A stretch of DNA of 64,000 bases from Bacillota bacterium (lineage in GTDB: Bacteria > Bacillota > Clostridia > Lachnospirales > Lachnospiraceae): contig JAEZJV010000051.1 in assembly GCA_023415635.1 (NCBI GenBank), positions 285,820 to 349,819 on the forward strand. Direction: 5' to 3'. Below are positions 52,671 to 60,479 of the stretch, in pieces (within the stretch, counting starts at the first letter, position 1; each line of letters begins with the position of its first letter). The notes below the pieces were generated by a model, which did not search any database, was not told the DNA's origin, and was given only the letters and a program-made list of their open reading frames with translations. Both the position numbers and the translations under genes were made by a program.

Positions 52671-54275
52671 ATGAGCGGCAATAATGGTTACTTTCAAATA
52701 AATATCCGGGAGGATGGTACCTATCTGAAACTATATGATGCCGAAGAGGGTGGAGAGCCTGTTTTCTATGAGGAAATCAGCAGCTTTTTAATCGATAATA
52801 AAATCTATGAATATGATAAGGTTGCTATCGGGAGAGCTTTGACTTCTCTTAATAATAATACAATAGAAGTAAAGATTTCCAACTTTCAGGCAAATACCAT
52901 AGATGAGATGATTAAGGTCGATATATCAGAAGACAGGATGTATGCAAAAGCGAGATTTTATCCGGCATCTTCCAACGGACACCTCCTTACAAAGGATGAG
53001 ATCATCGCTGCACTGGTGAAAGCCGGAGTGAAATACGGTCTGGATGAGGAGGCTGTCATGGAATTTTTAAGGGAGCGAAAGTATTGCACAGACTATATCC
53101 TTGCTAAGGCTACCCCCCCGGTTCAAGGACGTGACGCCGAAATTACCTATCATTTTAATACCGATTTAACCCTGAAGCCTAAGAGAAATGAAGATGGCTC
53201 TGTTGACTTTCATCAATTGGATATGATTAGTGCCTGCCATAAGGGTGATCTGCTTGCAACCCTTACTCCGATGGATCCCGGTAAACCGGGTATTGACGTA
53301 TACGGAGTGATTATGCGTCCTAATAAGATCAATAATCGCGTTCTTCGTCATGGCAATAAGATATATCTATCCGAGGATGGTCTCCAGATGTATTCCGAAG
53401 TAGACGGGCATGTCAGCCTAGTGGAAGGACGTGTATTTGTATCTGACACCTATGAAGTACATGCGGATGTGGATGCTTCCACCGGTGATATCGAATATGA
53501 AGGTAATGTTGTTGTCAGAGGAAATGTCATTACGGGCTTTTCTGTCAGAGCAAAGGGTGACATCGAGGTAAATGGTGTCGTGGAAGGGGCCTATATTGAA
53601 GCTGGTGGACAAATCGTGTTAAAACGTGGTATGCAGGGTATGAATAAGGGAATTCTTCGTGCCAACGGCAATATCATCACGAAATTCTTAGAGAATGCTG
53701 AGGTAATAGCCGGAGGATATGTATCCACTGAATCTATTCTCCACAGCAAGGTCTCTGCAAAGGGAGATATCATAGTCGGCGGAAGACGGGGTTTTGTAAC
53801 AGGAGGAGAGATTCGTTCCGGTACCATGATATCCGTAAAGACGGCAGGCTCGCAAATGGGAACGGCTACCTTACTTGAGGTTGGTATTGATCCGAGAGTA
53901 TTGGAGGAGTTCCGTGAATTGGAGAAGAAGATTGCCAATATGCTGGCAGAGAAGGAGAAAATTGCTCAAGCCATCCTTGTGATTCGTAAGAAAATGGCCA
54001 TAAATAACCAGGTTTCCCATGAACGCAGGGATTATATCAAACAGATTACGCAGAATAATATCATACTGGATGCACAGATCAGGGATGCCAGAAAAAGGTA
54101 TGAAGAGCTTAGAATAGAGGTGGAGAATAATTCCTCAGGCTGTATCAAGGTTTCGGATATCGTTTATCCGGGAACAAAACTGGTGATTTCCAATGTGGTT
54201 CATTTTATACGTGAAGAAACACATCACAGTAAATTTGTAAGGGACAGAGCAGATATCAAGGTACATCCTTTGTAG
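52671..54275 (+). CDS. fapA: FapA-family (DUF342) flagellar assembly protein
   Basis: 534 residues: N-terminal domain (about 1-165), a DUF342 right-handed beta-helix (about 175-410, repeats such as ASTGDIEYEGNVVVRGNVIT and GGRRGFVTGGEIRSG) and a C-terminal coiled coil (about 415-485). Members bind cell poles or membranes and, in studied species, link signals to flagellation. GGAGGG precedes the ATG. Confidence 0.85.
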   Translation: MSGNNGYFQINIREDGTYLKLYDAEEGGEPVFYEEISSFLIDNKIYEYDKVAIGRALTSLNNNTIEVKISNFQANTIDEMIKVDISEDRMYAKARFYPASSNGHLLTKDEIIAALVKAGVKYGLDEEAVMEFLRERKYCTDYILAKATPPVQGRDAEITYHFNTDLTLKPKRNEDGSVDFHQLDMISACHKGDLLATLTPMDPGKPGIDVYGVIMRPNKINNRVLRHGNKIYLSEDGLQMYSEVDGHVSLVEGRVFVSDTYEVHADVDASTGDIEYEGNVVVRGNVITGFSVRAKGDIEVNGVVEGAYIEAGGQIVLKRGMQGMNKGILRANGNIITKFLENAEVIAGGYVSTESILHSKVSAKGDIIVGGRRGFVTGGEIRSGTMISVKTAGSQMGTATLLEVGIDPRVLEEFRELEKKIANMLAEKEKIAQAILVIRKKMAINNQVSHERRDYIKQITQNNIILDAQIRDARKRYEELRIEVENNSSGCIKVSDIVYPGTKLVISNVVHFIREETHHSKFVRDRADIKVHPL

Positions 54276-54354
54276 ACCAATGATTTTAGCATACATATAA
54301 AATGTTCAGTCTTAATCAGAATTGGTACACCATATACAAAAGAGGAGGTATAGT

Positions 54355-54660
54355 ATGCCGGTAGGTCCGATAGAAGTTATCAGAGCACAGGAAGCAACCC
54401 AGATCAGGCACATGGATACACAAAGAGCACAGCATGCCCAAGAGCAGCAAAGCAAGAGTTTCCAGAACATGATCCAGCAGGAGCAGACAAAACCTAATCA
54501 GGCGGCTAAGTCCGATAATACAGAATACAGATATGATGCTAAAGAGAAGGGGAACAATCAAAACTCAGGTTCCGGAGGTAAGAAGCAGAAAAAGGAAGAC
54601 AAGCCTTCAAAGGAGCCTAAGCCTGGATCTAAAAGCGGCGGCATAGATATATTGATCTAG
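54355..54660 (+). CDS. Small hydrophilic protein of the flagellar operon
   Basis: 101 residues, no hydrophobic segment. The start MPVGPIEVIRAQEATQIRHM is followed by a Gln/His-rich helix and a Lys/Gly/Ser/Pro tail that ends SGGIDILI. GAGGAGG precedes ATG 54355. It resembles small proteins seen in this position in Lachnospiraceae flagellar operons; function unknown. A longer start at 54322 lacks a ribosome binding site. Confidence 0.65.
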   Translation: MPVGPIEVIRAQEATQIRHMDTQRAQHAQEQQSKSFQNMIQQEQTKPNQAAKSDNTEYRYDAKEKGNNQNSGSGGKKQKKEDKPSKEPKPGSKSGGIDILI

Positions 54661-54713
54661 GCATAGCAGCCTTCCATAATTTTATTTCATTAAGCAAGAA
54701 ATCATACACAGGA

Positions 54714-55427
54714 ATGGATAACACTATGAGCATATTAGAAGTAATACTGATTATTGTTGGTATCATCGTTATCATCGTCAGCAGTATTTTGGTTGAGAAG
54801 TCCACGAGCGACCAAAAGCAGATTATTGGCAAGTCCATTTCCTCTATGGAGGAGAATCTGACAGAGGAAGATAAAAAACAGCTGATGGAAAAGATGAAGG
54901 AACTTCTGACAGAAGTCAAGGAGGAAGCAATTGTCGATACGGACGATACCCTTAGTAAAATCTCAAATGAAAAAATTATGGCTGTAAATGAGTTTTCCGA
55001 CCAAATACTGGAAAAGATTAAACGCAACCATGAAGAGGTCGTCTTTCTATACAATATGTTAAATGATAAAGAAAAAGAGTTAAAGGCCGTGATGAAAGAA
55101 ATTGACACATCAAAAAGGAAGGTACAGGATATTCTGGAAGCTAAGTCTGACAATGATAAAGTATCTTCTACAAAAAATGTGAAAAGCCAGCCGGCCGGCA
55201 AGACTTCAATTCAGGATAAGCTGATTACAGACATAAAACAGGAGAAGCGCATTGCTTCTGATGCGGCTCAGGATCTGTCTACGGTGAATGGGCTAAATGC
55301 CAATAACAATTCTCAGATACTAGCTCTTTATTCCCAAGGGAGATCCGTAGTCGAAATATCAAAGTTTTTAGGACTCGGTCAAGGAGAAGTAAAACTGGTG
55401 ATTGACCTTTTCAAGGGTAAGAAGTAA
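54714..55427 (+). CDS. SwrB/YlxL-like membrane protein with coiled coil and C-terminal HTH-like motif
   Basis: 237 residues: membrane helix (about 6-27, LEVILIIVGIIVIIVSSILV), coiled coil (about 40-145) and a C-terminal helix-turn-helix-like ILALYSQGRSVVEISKFLGL. This plan and the place between sigD and rpsB match SwrB of Bacillus, which activates assembly of the flagellar export apparatus. Sequence identity looks low, so homology is inferred from architecture and order. Start ATG 54714 or ATG 54726. Confidence 0.65.
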   Translation: MDNTMSILEVILIIVGIIVIIVSSILVEKSTSDQKQIIGKSISSMEENLTEEDKKQLMEKMKELLTEVKEEAIVDTDDTLSKISNEKIMAVNEFSDQILEKIKRNHEEVVFLYNMLNDKEKELKAVMKEIDTSKRKVQDILEAKSDNDKVSSTKNVKSQPAGKTSIQDKLITDIKQEKRIASDAAQDLSTVNGLNANNNSQILALYSQGRSVVEISKFLGLGQGEVKLVIDLFKGKK

Positions 55428-55451
55428 TCCGAAAGGCTTGGTGCTGAATAC

Positions 55452-56066
55452 ATGAAGTTAAAATATTATATGAGGGGATTAGGAATAGGAATTATTCTGA
55501 CGACCTTGATCATAGCGATTGGTAATCCAAAAAAGGAGATATCTGATCAGGAAATTAAAAAACGTGCAGAAGCGCTAGGTATGGTTATAAAGGAAGAGAG
55601 CAATGAAAACCTGGAGGACATTATAGCGAGTGCCGGACCAACAGAAGCGGCAGTCCCCTCGGAGGAACCGAAAGTTACACAAGCTATTATCTCTACACCT
55701 GCGCCGACATTGACACCGACAGCCGCGCCGACTCCGGAGCCTACAAAGGAACCGGAACCGACAGCCGCGCCGACTCCGGAACCGACAAAGGAACCGGAAC
55801 CGTCAAAGGAGCCGGCACCTACGAAGGAGCCGTCTGCAGATAAGAATAATGTAGTATCCGACAGGATAACCTTCTCCATTGAAAAGGGTATGTCATCTAA
55901 TATGGTATCCAAACTTCTGGCAACGAAGGGATTAATCAAAGATGCGGAGGATTTTAATCAATATATCTTAAGTGTCGGAAAGGCAAGCGTCATTCGTGTG
56001 GGCTCCTATACCTTACCGGAGGATGCAAGCTATGAAGAGATTGTGGATGCAATCACTTCCCGATAA
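55452..56066 (+). CDS. Membrane-anchored protein with Pro/Glu/Thr repeats and an MltG-like LysM domain
   Basis: 204 residues: membrane anchor (about 7-24, MRGLGIGIILTTLIIAIG), low-complexity Pro/Glu/Thr/Lys spacer (about 80-135) and a C-terminal domain (about 137-203, FSIEKGMSSNMVSKLLATKG, IRVGSYTLPEDASYEEIVDA) like the LysM-like part of endolytic transglycosylase MltG. The catalytic MltG domain is absent. The spacer has two exact-frame copies of a 42-bp repeat (55716-55757, 55758-55799). Likely a cell-wall-facing protein; role unknown. Confidence 0.65.
   Translation: MKLKYYMRGLGIGIILTTLIIAIGNPKKEISDQEIKKRAEALGMVIKEESNENLEDIIASAGPTEAAVPSEEPKVTQAIISTPAPTLTPTAAPTPEPTKEPEPTAAPTPEPTKEPEPSKEPAPTKEPSADKNNVVSDRITFSIEKGMSSNMVSKLLATKGLIKDAEDFNQYILSVGKASVIRVGSYTLPEDASYEEIVDAITSR
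55716..55799 (+). repeat. Two tandem 42-bp coding repeats
   Basis: Units 55716-55757 and 55758-55799 differ at only a few bases and each codes PTAAPTPEPTKEPE. They expand the spacer of the MltG-like-domain protein and could vary in copy number between strains. Confidence 0.75.
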
Positions 56067-56101
56067 TAAAGCTTATTCAATAAGAAGGAATTGTAAATAA
56101 G

Positions 56102-56132
56102 AGGCGGTCGCACAAGCTCGTGTGGCTGCCTT
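56102..56132 (+). terminator. Probable terminator of the fla/che operon
   Basis: GGCGGTCGCAC pairs over 11 positions (three G-T pairs) with GTGTGGCTGCC around AAGCTC, followed by a weak T-rich TTACTT. It separates the flagellar genes from rpsB. Confidence 0.55.
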
Positions 56133-56219
56133 ACTTGTCCAAAAAGTATTGAGATTAGCTATGCACAGGTAAGCTACACGGAATCTATAATCATTTCAAT
56201 CGATAGCAGAAAAAACCGC

Positions 56220-56248
56220 TTGTCAACAAAAGATTATTATGGTATAAT
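56220..56248 (+). promoter_or_regulatory. Strong sigma-A promoter of rpsB-tsf
   Basis: TTGTCA (56220-56225), 17-bp spacer, TATAAT (56243-56248). About 100 bases of leader follow, with a CTTATTCATAAG dyad, before the rpsB ribosome binding site; the leader could hold an S2 autoregulatory structure but I cannot confirm one. Confidence 0.85.
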
Positions 56249-56356
56249 TTCGTAGTCAAATTGCACGCATATGGATTCAACGGTAGGGTGCCTTATTCAT
56301 AAGGTCTGTCGTGAATGTGAGATATGCGGAAGAAAACAACCAAATGGAGGTATATT

Positions 56357-57106
56357 ATGAGCGTTATTTCAATGAAACAGTTATTGGAAGCCGGTGTACA
56401 TTTCGGACACCAGACAAGAAGATGGAACCCTAAGATGGCAGAGTACATCTACACAGAGAGAAACGGTATCTACATCATCGACTTACAGAAATCCGTAGGT
56501 AAGGTAGATGAGGCTTACACAGCAATCAAGAATGTAGTTGCTGAGGGTGGAACTATTCTTTTTGTAGGAACAAAGAAGCAGGCTCAGGATGCAGTAAAAT
56601 CAGAAGCAGAGCGTTGCAGTATGTTCTTTGTTAATGAGAGATGGTTAGGTGGTATGTTAACCAACTTCAAGACAATTAAAAGCAGAATTGAGAGATTAAG
56701 AGAAATTGAGAAAATGTCAGAGGATGGTACCTTTGATGTTCTTCCTAAGAAAGAAGTTATCCAGCTTAAGAAAGAGTGGGAGAAGCTTGAGAAAAACCTT
56801 GGTGGTATCAAGAATATGAAGAAGCTTCCAGATGCTATCTTTGTAGTTGATCCTAAGAAGGAAAGAATCTGTATTCAGGAAGCTCATACTCTGGGCATTC
56901 CGCTTGTTGGTATTGCAGACACCAACTGCGATCCCGAAGAATTAGACTTTGTAATTCCCGGTAATGACGATGCTATCCGTGCAGTTAAGTTAATCGTATC
57001 CAAGATGGCAGATGCTGTTATAGAAGCAAATCAGGGTGTTCAGTTAAATGATAGCACAAGCTCTGAAGAAGCAGAAGCTGACATGGAGGAAGCTGTTGCT
57101 GAATAA
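56357..57106 (+). CDS. rpsB: 30S ribosomal protein S2
   Basis: 249 residues, full length. SMKQLLEAGVHFGHQTRRWN, KMAEYIYTERNGIYIIDLQK and VGIADTNCDPEELDFVIPGN are diagnostic. ATG 56357 follows GGAGG; 56324 upstream is in the leader. Acidic C-terminal tail (EEAEADMEEAVAE). Cotranscribed with tsf. Confidence 0.97.
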   Translation: MSVISMKQLLEAGVHFGHQTRRWNPKMAEYIYTERNGIYIIDLQKSVGKVDEAYTAIKNVVAEGGTILFVGTKKQAQDAVKSEAERCSMFFVNERWLGGMLTNFKTIKSRIERLREIEKMSEDGTFDVLPKKEVIQLKKEWEKLEKNLGGIKNMKKLPDAIFVVDPKKERICIQEAHTLGIPLVGIADTNCDPEELDFVIPGNDDAIRAVKLIVSKMADAVIEANQGVQLNDSTSSEEAEADMEEAVAE

Positions 57107-57183
57107 GCAGCAGTGGACAGGTTATACTGCTGACGACAAACAATAATTTGCCGATAAAATCTTATTAATGGAGGGTTATTACG

Positions 57184-58116
57184 ATGGAAGTTACCGCTAG
57201 TATGGTAAAAGATTTAAGAGATATGACCGGTGCCGGTATGATGGATTGCAAGAAAGCTCTTGCAGCTACCGACGGCGATATGGATAAAGCAGTTGAGTTT
57301 TTAAGAGAGAAGGGACTTGCTGCAGCTGAGAAGAAGGCCGGAAGAATTGCTGCAGAAGGTGTTGTTGATACCTGTGTAAGTGCTGACGGTAAAATCGCAG
57401 CTATTGTTGAGGTTAACTCTGAGACTGACTTTGTTGCTAAGAATGAGAAGTTCAGAGATTATGTTGCAGCTGTTGCTAAGCAGGCAGTTGAGACTAAGGC
57501 TGCTGATTTAGAAGCATTCCTTGCTGAGGAGTGGTCTCTTGATCCCAGCAAGACCATGAAGGAGCAGTTATCCTCCATGATTGCGATCATCGGTGAGAAT
57601 ATGAACATCAGAAGATTTGAAAAGGTGGAAGCAGCCAATGGATTTGTAGCATCCTACATCCATGGCGGCGGAAGAATTGGTATTCTTGTAGAAGTTGACT
57701 GTGCTGTAAACAATGCAGAAGTACAGGAAGCTGCTAAGAATGTAGCAATGCAGATCGCAGCGTTATCTCCGAAGTATGTAAATCAGTCTGAGATTTCCGC
57801 TGACTTCATTGCACATGAGAAGGAAATTATTAAGGCACAGATTATGAACGATCCTGCTAATTCCAAAAAGCCTGAGAATATCATAGAGAAGATGCTGGAA
57901 GGCCGTCTGACCAAGGAATTAAAGGAATTCTGTCTGGTGGATCAGTTATATGTTAAGGATAGTGATATGTCCGTTGGACAGTATCTTGAAAGCGTATCCA
58001 AGCAGGTTGGCGCTCCGATGACGGTTAAGCGTTTCGTTCGTTACGAGACCGGTGAAGGCCTGGAGAAGAAGAGTGAGAACTTCGCAGAAGAAGTCGCTAG
58101 GCAGATGGGCAACTAA
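57184..58116 (+). CDS. tsf: Elongation factor Ts
   Basis: 310 residues, guanine-nucleotide exchange factor for EF-Tu. The N-terminal UBA-like domain (VKDLRDMTGAGMMDCKKALA) with the TDFVAKN motif and the core and dimerization domain are complete. The last codons (EVARQMGN) are inside the 22-bp direct repeat that borders the defence island, so the gene remains intact while its 3' end acts as target. GGAGGG precedes the ATG. Confidence 0.97.
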   Translation: MEVTASMVKDLRDMTGAGMMDCKKALAATDGDMDKAVEFLREKGLAAAEKKAGRIAAEGVVDTCVSADGKIAAIVEVNSETDFVAKNEKFRDYVAAVAKQAVETKAADLEAFLAEEWSLDPSKTMKEQLSSMIAIIGENMNIRRFEKVEAANGFVASYIHGGGRIGILVEVDCAVNNAEVQEAAKNVAMQIAALSPKYVNQSEISADFIAHEKEIIKAQIMNDPANSKKPENIIEKMLEGRLTKELKEFCLVDQLYVKDSDMSVGQYLESVSKQVGAPMTVKRFVRYETGEGLEKKSENFAEEVARQMGN

Positions 58117-58120
58117 GCCA
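58099..58120 (+). repeat. Left 22-bp direct repeat (3' end of tsf)
   Basis: Begins AGGCAGATGGGCAACTAAGC and ends CA; identical over 22 bases to 63541-63562. It includes the last tsf codons and stop. Confidence 0.85.
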
Positions 58121-58170
58121 TACCTGAATGGCAACTTCAAGAGAATTTTCGAAGAAAATTCTTTAGGGAG

Positions 58171-58197
58171 TATTGCTAGACAGATGGGACAGTAAGG
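58171..58197 (+). repeat. Diverged second copy of the tsf tail, left side
   Basis: TATTGCTAGACAGATGGGAC followed by AGTAA codes IARQMGQ and a stop, like the real tsf end IARQ/VARQMGN, 72 bases after it. Confidence 0.6.
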
Positions 58198-58232
58198 CTA
58201 ATAATTTAGCATAATTTTATAATGACTTTATC

Positions 58233-58297
58233 GGAGGCTCTAAAAGCCTGTAAACATGACACATATGTGGTTTGCAGGATTTTAGAGCCTCTTTGAT
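58233..58297 (+). terminator. Terminator after tsf
   Basis: GAGGCTCTAAAA with GCCTG pairs with CAGG and ATTTTAGAGCCTC around an AT-rich loop, followed by TTTG. Long GC-capped stem typical of ribosomal operon ends. Confidence 0.7.
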
Positions 58298-58453
58298 ATT
58301 GATTTGAAAACCTTGTAAACCTCGTAAAACGATATGGAAACTTGACTTATTTCGTAAAATTTGCGTACAACAATCATTAGCGAAGTAATTATTATAATGA
58401 CCTCGTTTTGGCACTTTGCTTTTTAAAACCGGCACAATTTTCTTTACAAATAA

Positions 58454-58536
58454 AGAATAACATGATAAAATTAAAAAAGATTGAATAAGATTTTAATACA
58501 TTGTATATAATAATTTTAGAGATGGAATGTTATTCT
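58454..58536 (+). promoter_or_regulatory. AbiE promoter flanked by a 10-bp inverted repeat (putative AbiEi operators)
   Basis: AGAATAACAT (58454-58463) and ATGTTATTCT (58527-58536) are exact inverted copies, centred 73 bp apart (about seven helical turns). Between them are TTGAAT (58481-58486) and TATAAT (58506-58511), spacer 19. AbiEi antitoxins are known to repress by binding two inverted repeats around their promoter. Confidence 0.65.
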
Positions 58537-58582
58537 CTAAATACAAAGAAAATCGAGCTTTAAGTAAAAAGAGGAGAAATAA

Positions 58583-59350
58583 ATGGATGTATATACTGAA
58601 CTGGCAAAGTATCCGGTTTTTGCAATCTGTGATGTAAATAAACTTACAAATAATGAGAAAACAGCTTATTCGCAGATGGATCGTTTAATGAAAAAGGGAT
58701 TGGTCAAAAAAATTCGAAAGAATATATACTCAGTAGTTAACCCTGCTACAGGGCAAATTGTAGCGACTCGTTATCAAATAGCTTGTGCTATAACTAATAC
58801 GGCTTACATCTCTCATCATAGTGCCTTTGAATATTATGGCTTAGCAAATCAAGTCTACAATGAAGTATATGTTTCTTCAGAAACTAAGTTCAATCATTTC
58901 GATTATGCTCATGTGACTTATAAATATGTTGCTTCAAGAATGAAAGAAGGCGTTGTGGAGGCGAAGAATACTACAGGTGTAAGAATCACAGATTTAGAAA
59001 GGACGGTCATAGATAGTATCGGAGATTTCAATAAAATAGGTGGATTTGAAGAACTAATAAACTGTTTGGAAGGTGTCCATTACTTGGATGAGAAGAAGTT
59101 AAAACGGTATCTGGATATATATAATACCCAAGGACTTTATCAAAAGGCAGGATTTTTTTTGAATCACTATCGTAAAGAAACACAACTTTCAAAGGAGTTT
59201 TTAGAGTATTGCAAAAGCAAAATTGGAAAAAGCATAAGGTACCTTGTAAGTGAGGAAAAAGAGAATTGCTATTATAATAGTGAGTGGGGACTGATGGTAC
59301 CAGAAGGTCTATTTGAAATAACAAATCAGGGTGGTGACATACTTGTCTGA
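58583..59350 (+). CDS. abiEi: AbiEi antitoxin
   Basis: 255 residues. N-terminal winged-helix (about 1-65, QMDRLMKKGLVKKIRKNIYS) for DNA binding and the AbiEi C-terminal domain with AYISHHSAFEYYGLANQVYN, VRITDLERTVIDSI and a helical end. AbiEi counters AbiEii and represses the operon (type IV-like toxin-antitoxin, abortive infection). GAGGAG precedes the ATG. Stop overlaps the toxin start by eight bases. Confidence 0.88.
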   Translation: MDVYTELAKYPVFAICDVNKLTNNEKTAYSQMDRLMKKGLVKKIRKNIYSVVNPATGQIVATRYQIACAITNTAYISHHSAFEYYGLANQVYNEVYVSSETKFNHFDYAHVTYKYVASRMKEGVVEAKNTTGVRITDLERTVIDSIGDFNKIGGFEELINCLEGVHYLDEKKLKRYLDIYNTQGLYQKAGFFLNHYRKETQLSKEFLEYCKSKIGKSIRYLVSEEKENCYYNSEWGLMVPEGLFEITNQGGDILV

Positions 59351-60293
59351 TTACGATATTATATATTTGGGGAAGAAAGCAGAAGAGTTGGGATTTGTAA
59401 GAGATACATTAGAAAAAGTAACGAGATTAGCGGATATTTTGGAGTATCTAAATACAAATCCAGTTCTAAAAAACAGTCTTGCATTAAAAGGCGGCACAGC
59501 CATTAATCTAACTATTTTTAACTTACCTCGTCTTTCTGTTGATATAGATTTGGATTATTTAATTCCCAACAGTAGGGAGGAAATGCTTGAGAGAAGAGCA
59601 ATTATTAATAATGCGATTGATCGCTACATGGTGTCTCAGGCTTACTCAAAAAATCCGAAGACAAAAAATCCTCATAGCTTGGACTCATGGGTCTATGATT
59701 ATATGGGAGCTAGTGGAAATAAAGATAACATCAAAATTGAAATCAATTACTCACTACGATCCCATGTACTTGAAGCAGAGGAAAGGCCAATCATTACAGA
59801 GCATTTCTCCAGTGAGTATAAAGTAAAGTCTCTAGCTCCACTAGAGATTTATGGTAGCAAGATTAATGCACTACTTAGTAGAGCAGCAACAAGGGATTTA
59901 TATGATGTAAGAAACATGATCCACTTTAGTCTATTTGATGAATCAGAACAAGGGAAGCTAAGAAAGTGCGTTATATTCTATGCGGCCATATCGGCGAGGG
60001 ATAAAAACAGTATTAACAAGAATTTTGATACCACGGCTATTGACTCGATTACAAATCAAAAGATAAAAAGGGATCTGTTTCCTGTTATTAAGAGAAAAGA
60101 TGATTTTGAGTTGGAGGCAGCAAAGAAGCTTGTTAAAGAGTATATTTCTGAATTAATGGTCCTAACAATGGAAGAGAAGGAGTTTCTGGACAAGTTTGAA
60201 AACGGTGAATATATCCCAGAACTATTATTTGAGGATAAGGAGATTCTGGACCGTATTAAGAATCATCCAATGGCTTTATGGAAAATAAGATAA
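59343..60293 (+). CDS. abiEii: AbiEii nucleotidyltransferase toxin
   Basis: 316 residues from TTG 59343 (GTG 59331 and 59334 are other options; the first gives a 20-base overlap). The DNA polymerase-beta-type nucleotidyltransferase motifs are LKGGTAINL (49-56) and DIDLD with D67, D69 and D71; later KxxALLSRAATRDLYDV-type helix. The family modifies tRNA or similar targets and stops growth during phage infection. Coupled to the antitoxin gene. Confidence 0.9.
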   Translation: MSDYDIIYLGKKAEELGFVRDTLEKVTRLADILEYLNTNPVLKNSLALKGGTAINLTIFNLPRLSVDIDLDYLIPNSREEMLERRAIINNAIDRYMVSQAYSKNPKTKNPHSLDSWVYDYMGASGNKDNIKIEINYSLRSHVLEAEERPIITEHFSSEYKVKSLAPLEIYGSKINALLSRAATRDLYDVRNMIHFSLFDESEQGKLRKCVIFYAAISARDKNSINKNFDTTAIDSITNQKIKRDLFPVIKRKDDFELEAAKKLVKEYISELMVLTMEEKEFLDKFENGEYIPELLFEDKEILDRIKNHPMALWKIR

Positions 60294-60479
60294 ATGAAAT
60301 AGTAACAAACTCCCCCAAGAGAGAATCTAACCTACGATATGATTCAAGGATATGATGAAGTTTTGGTTATTATGAAAAAGTAAGGTTTAATGCAAGTTTG
60401 GAATAATTATGGAAAATTTCTAAGCGTTATTTTAATTCGTACAAATTCGTACATAGTATATCAAGTTGGAGGTGCAGGA

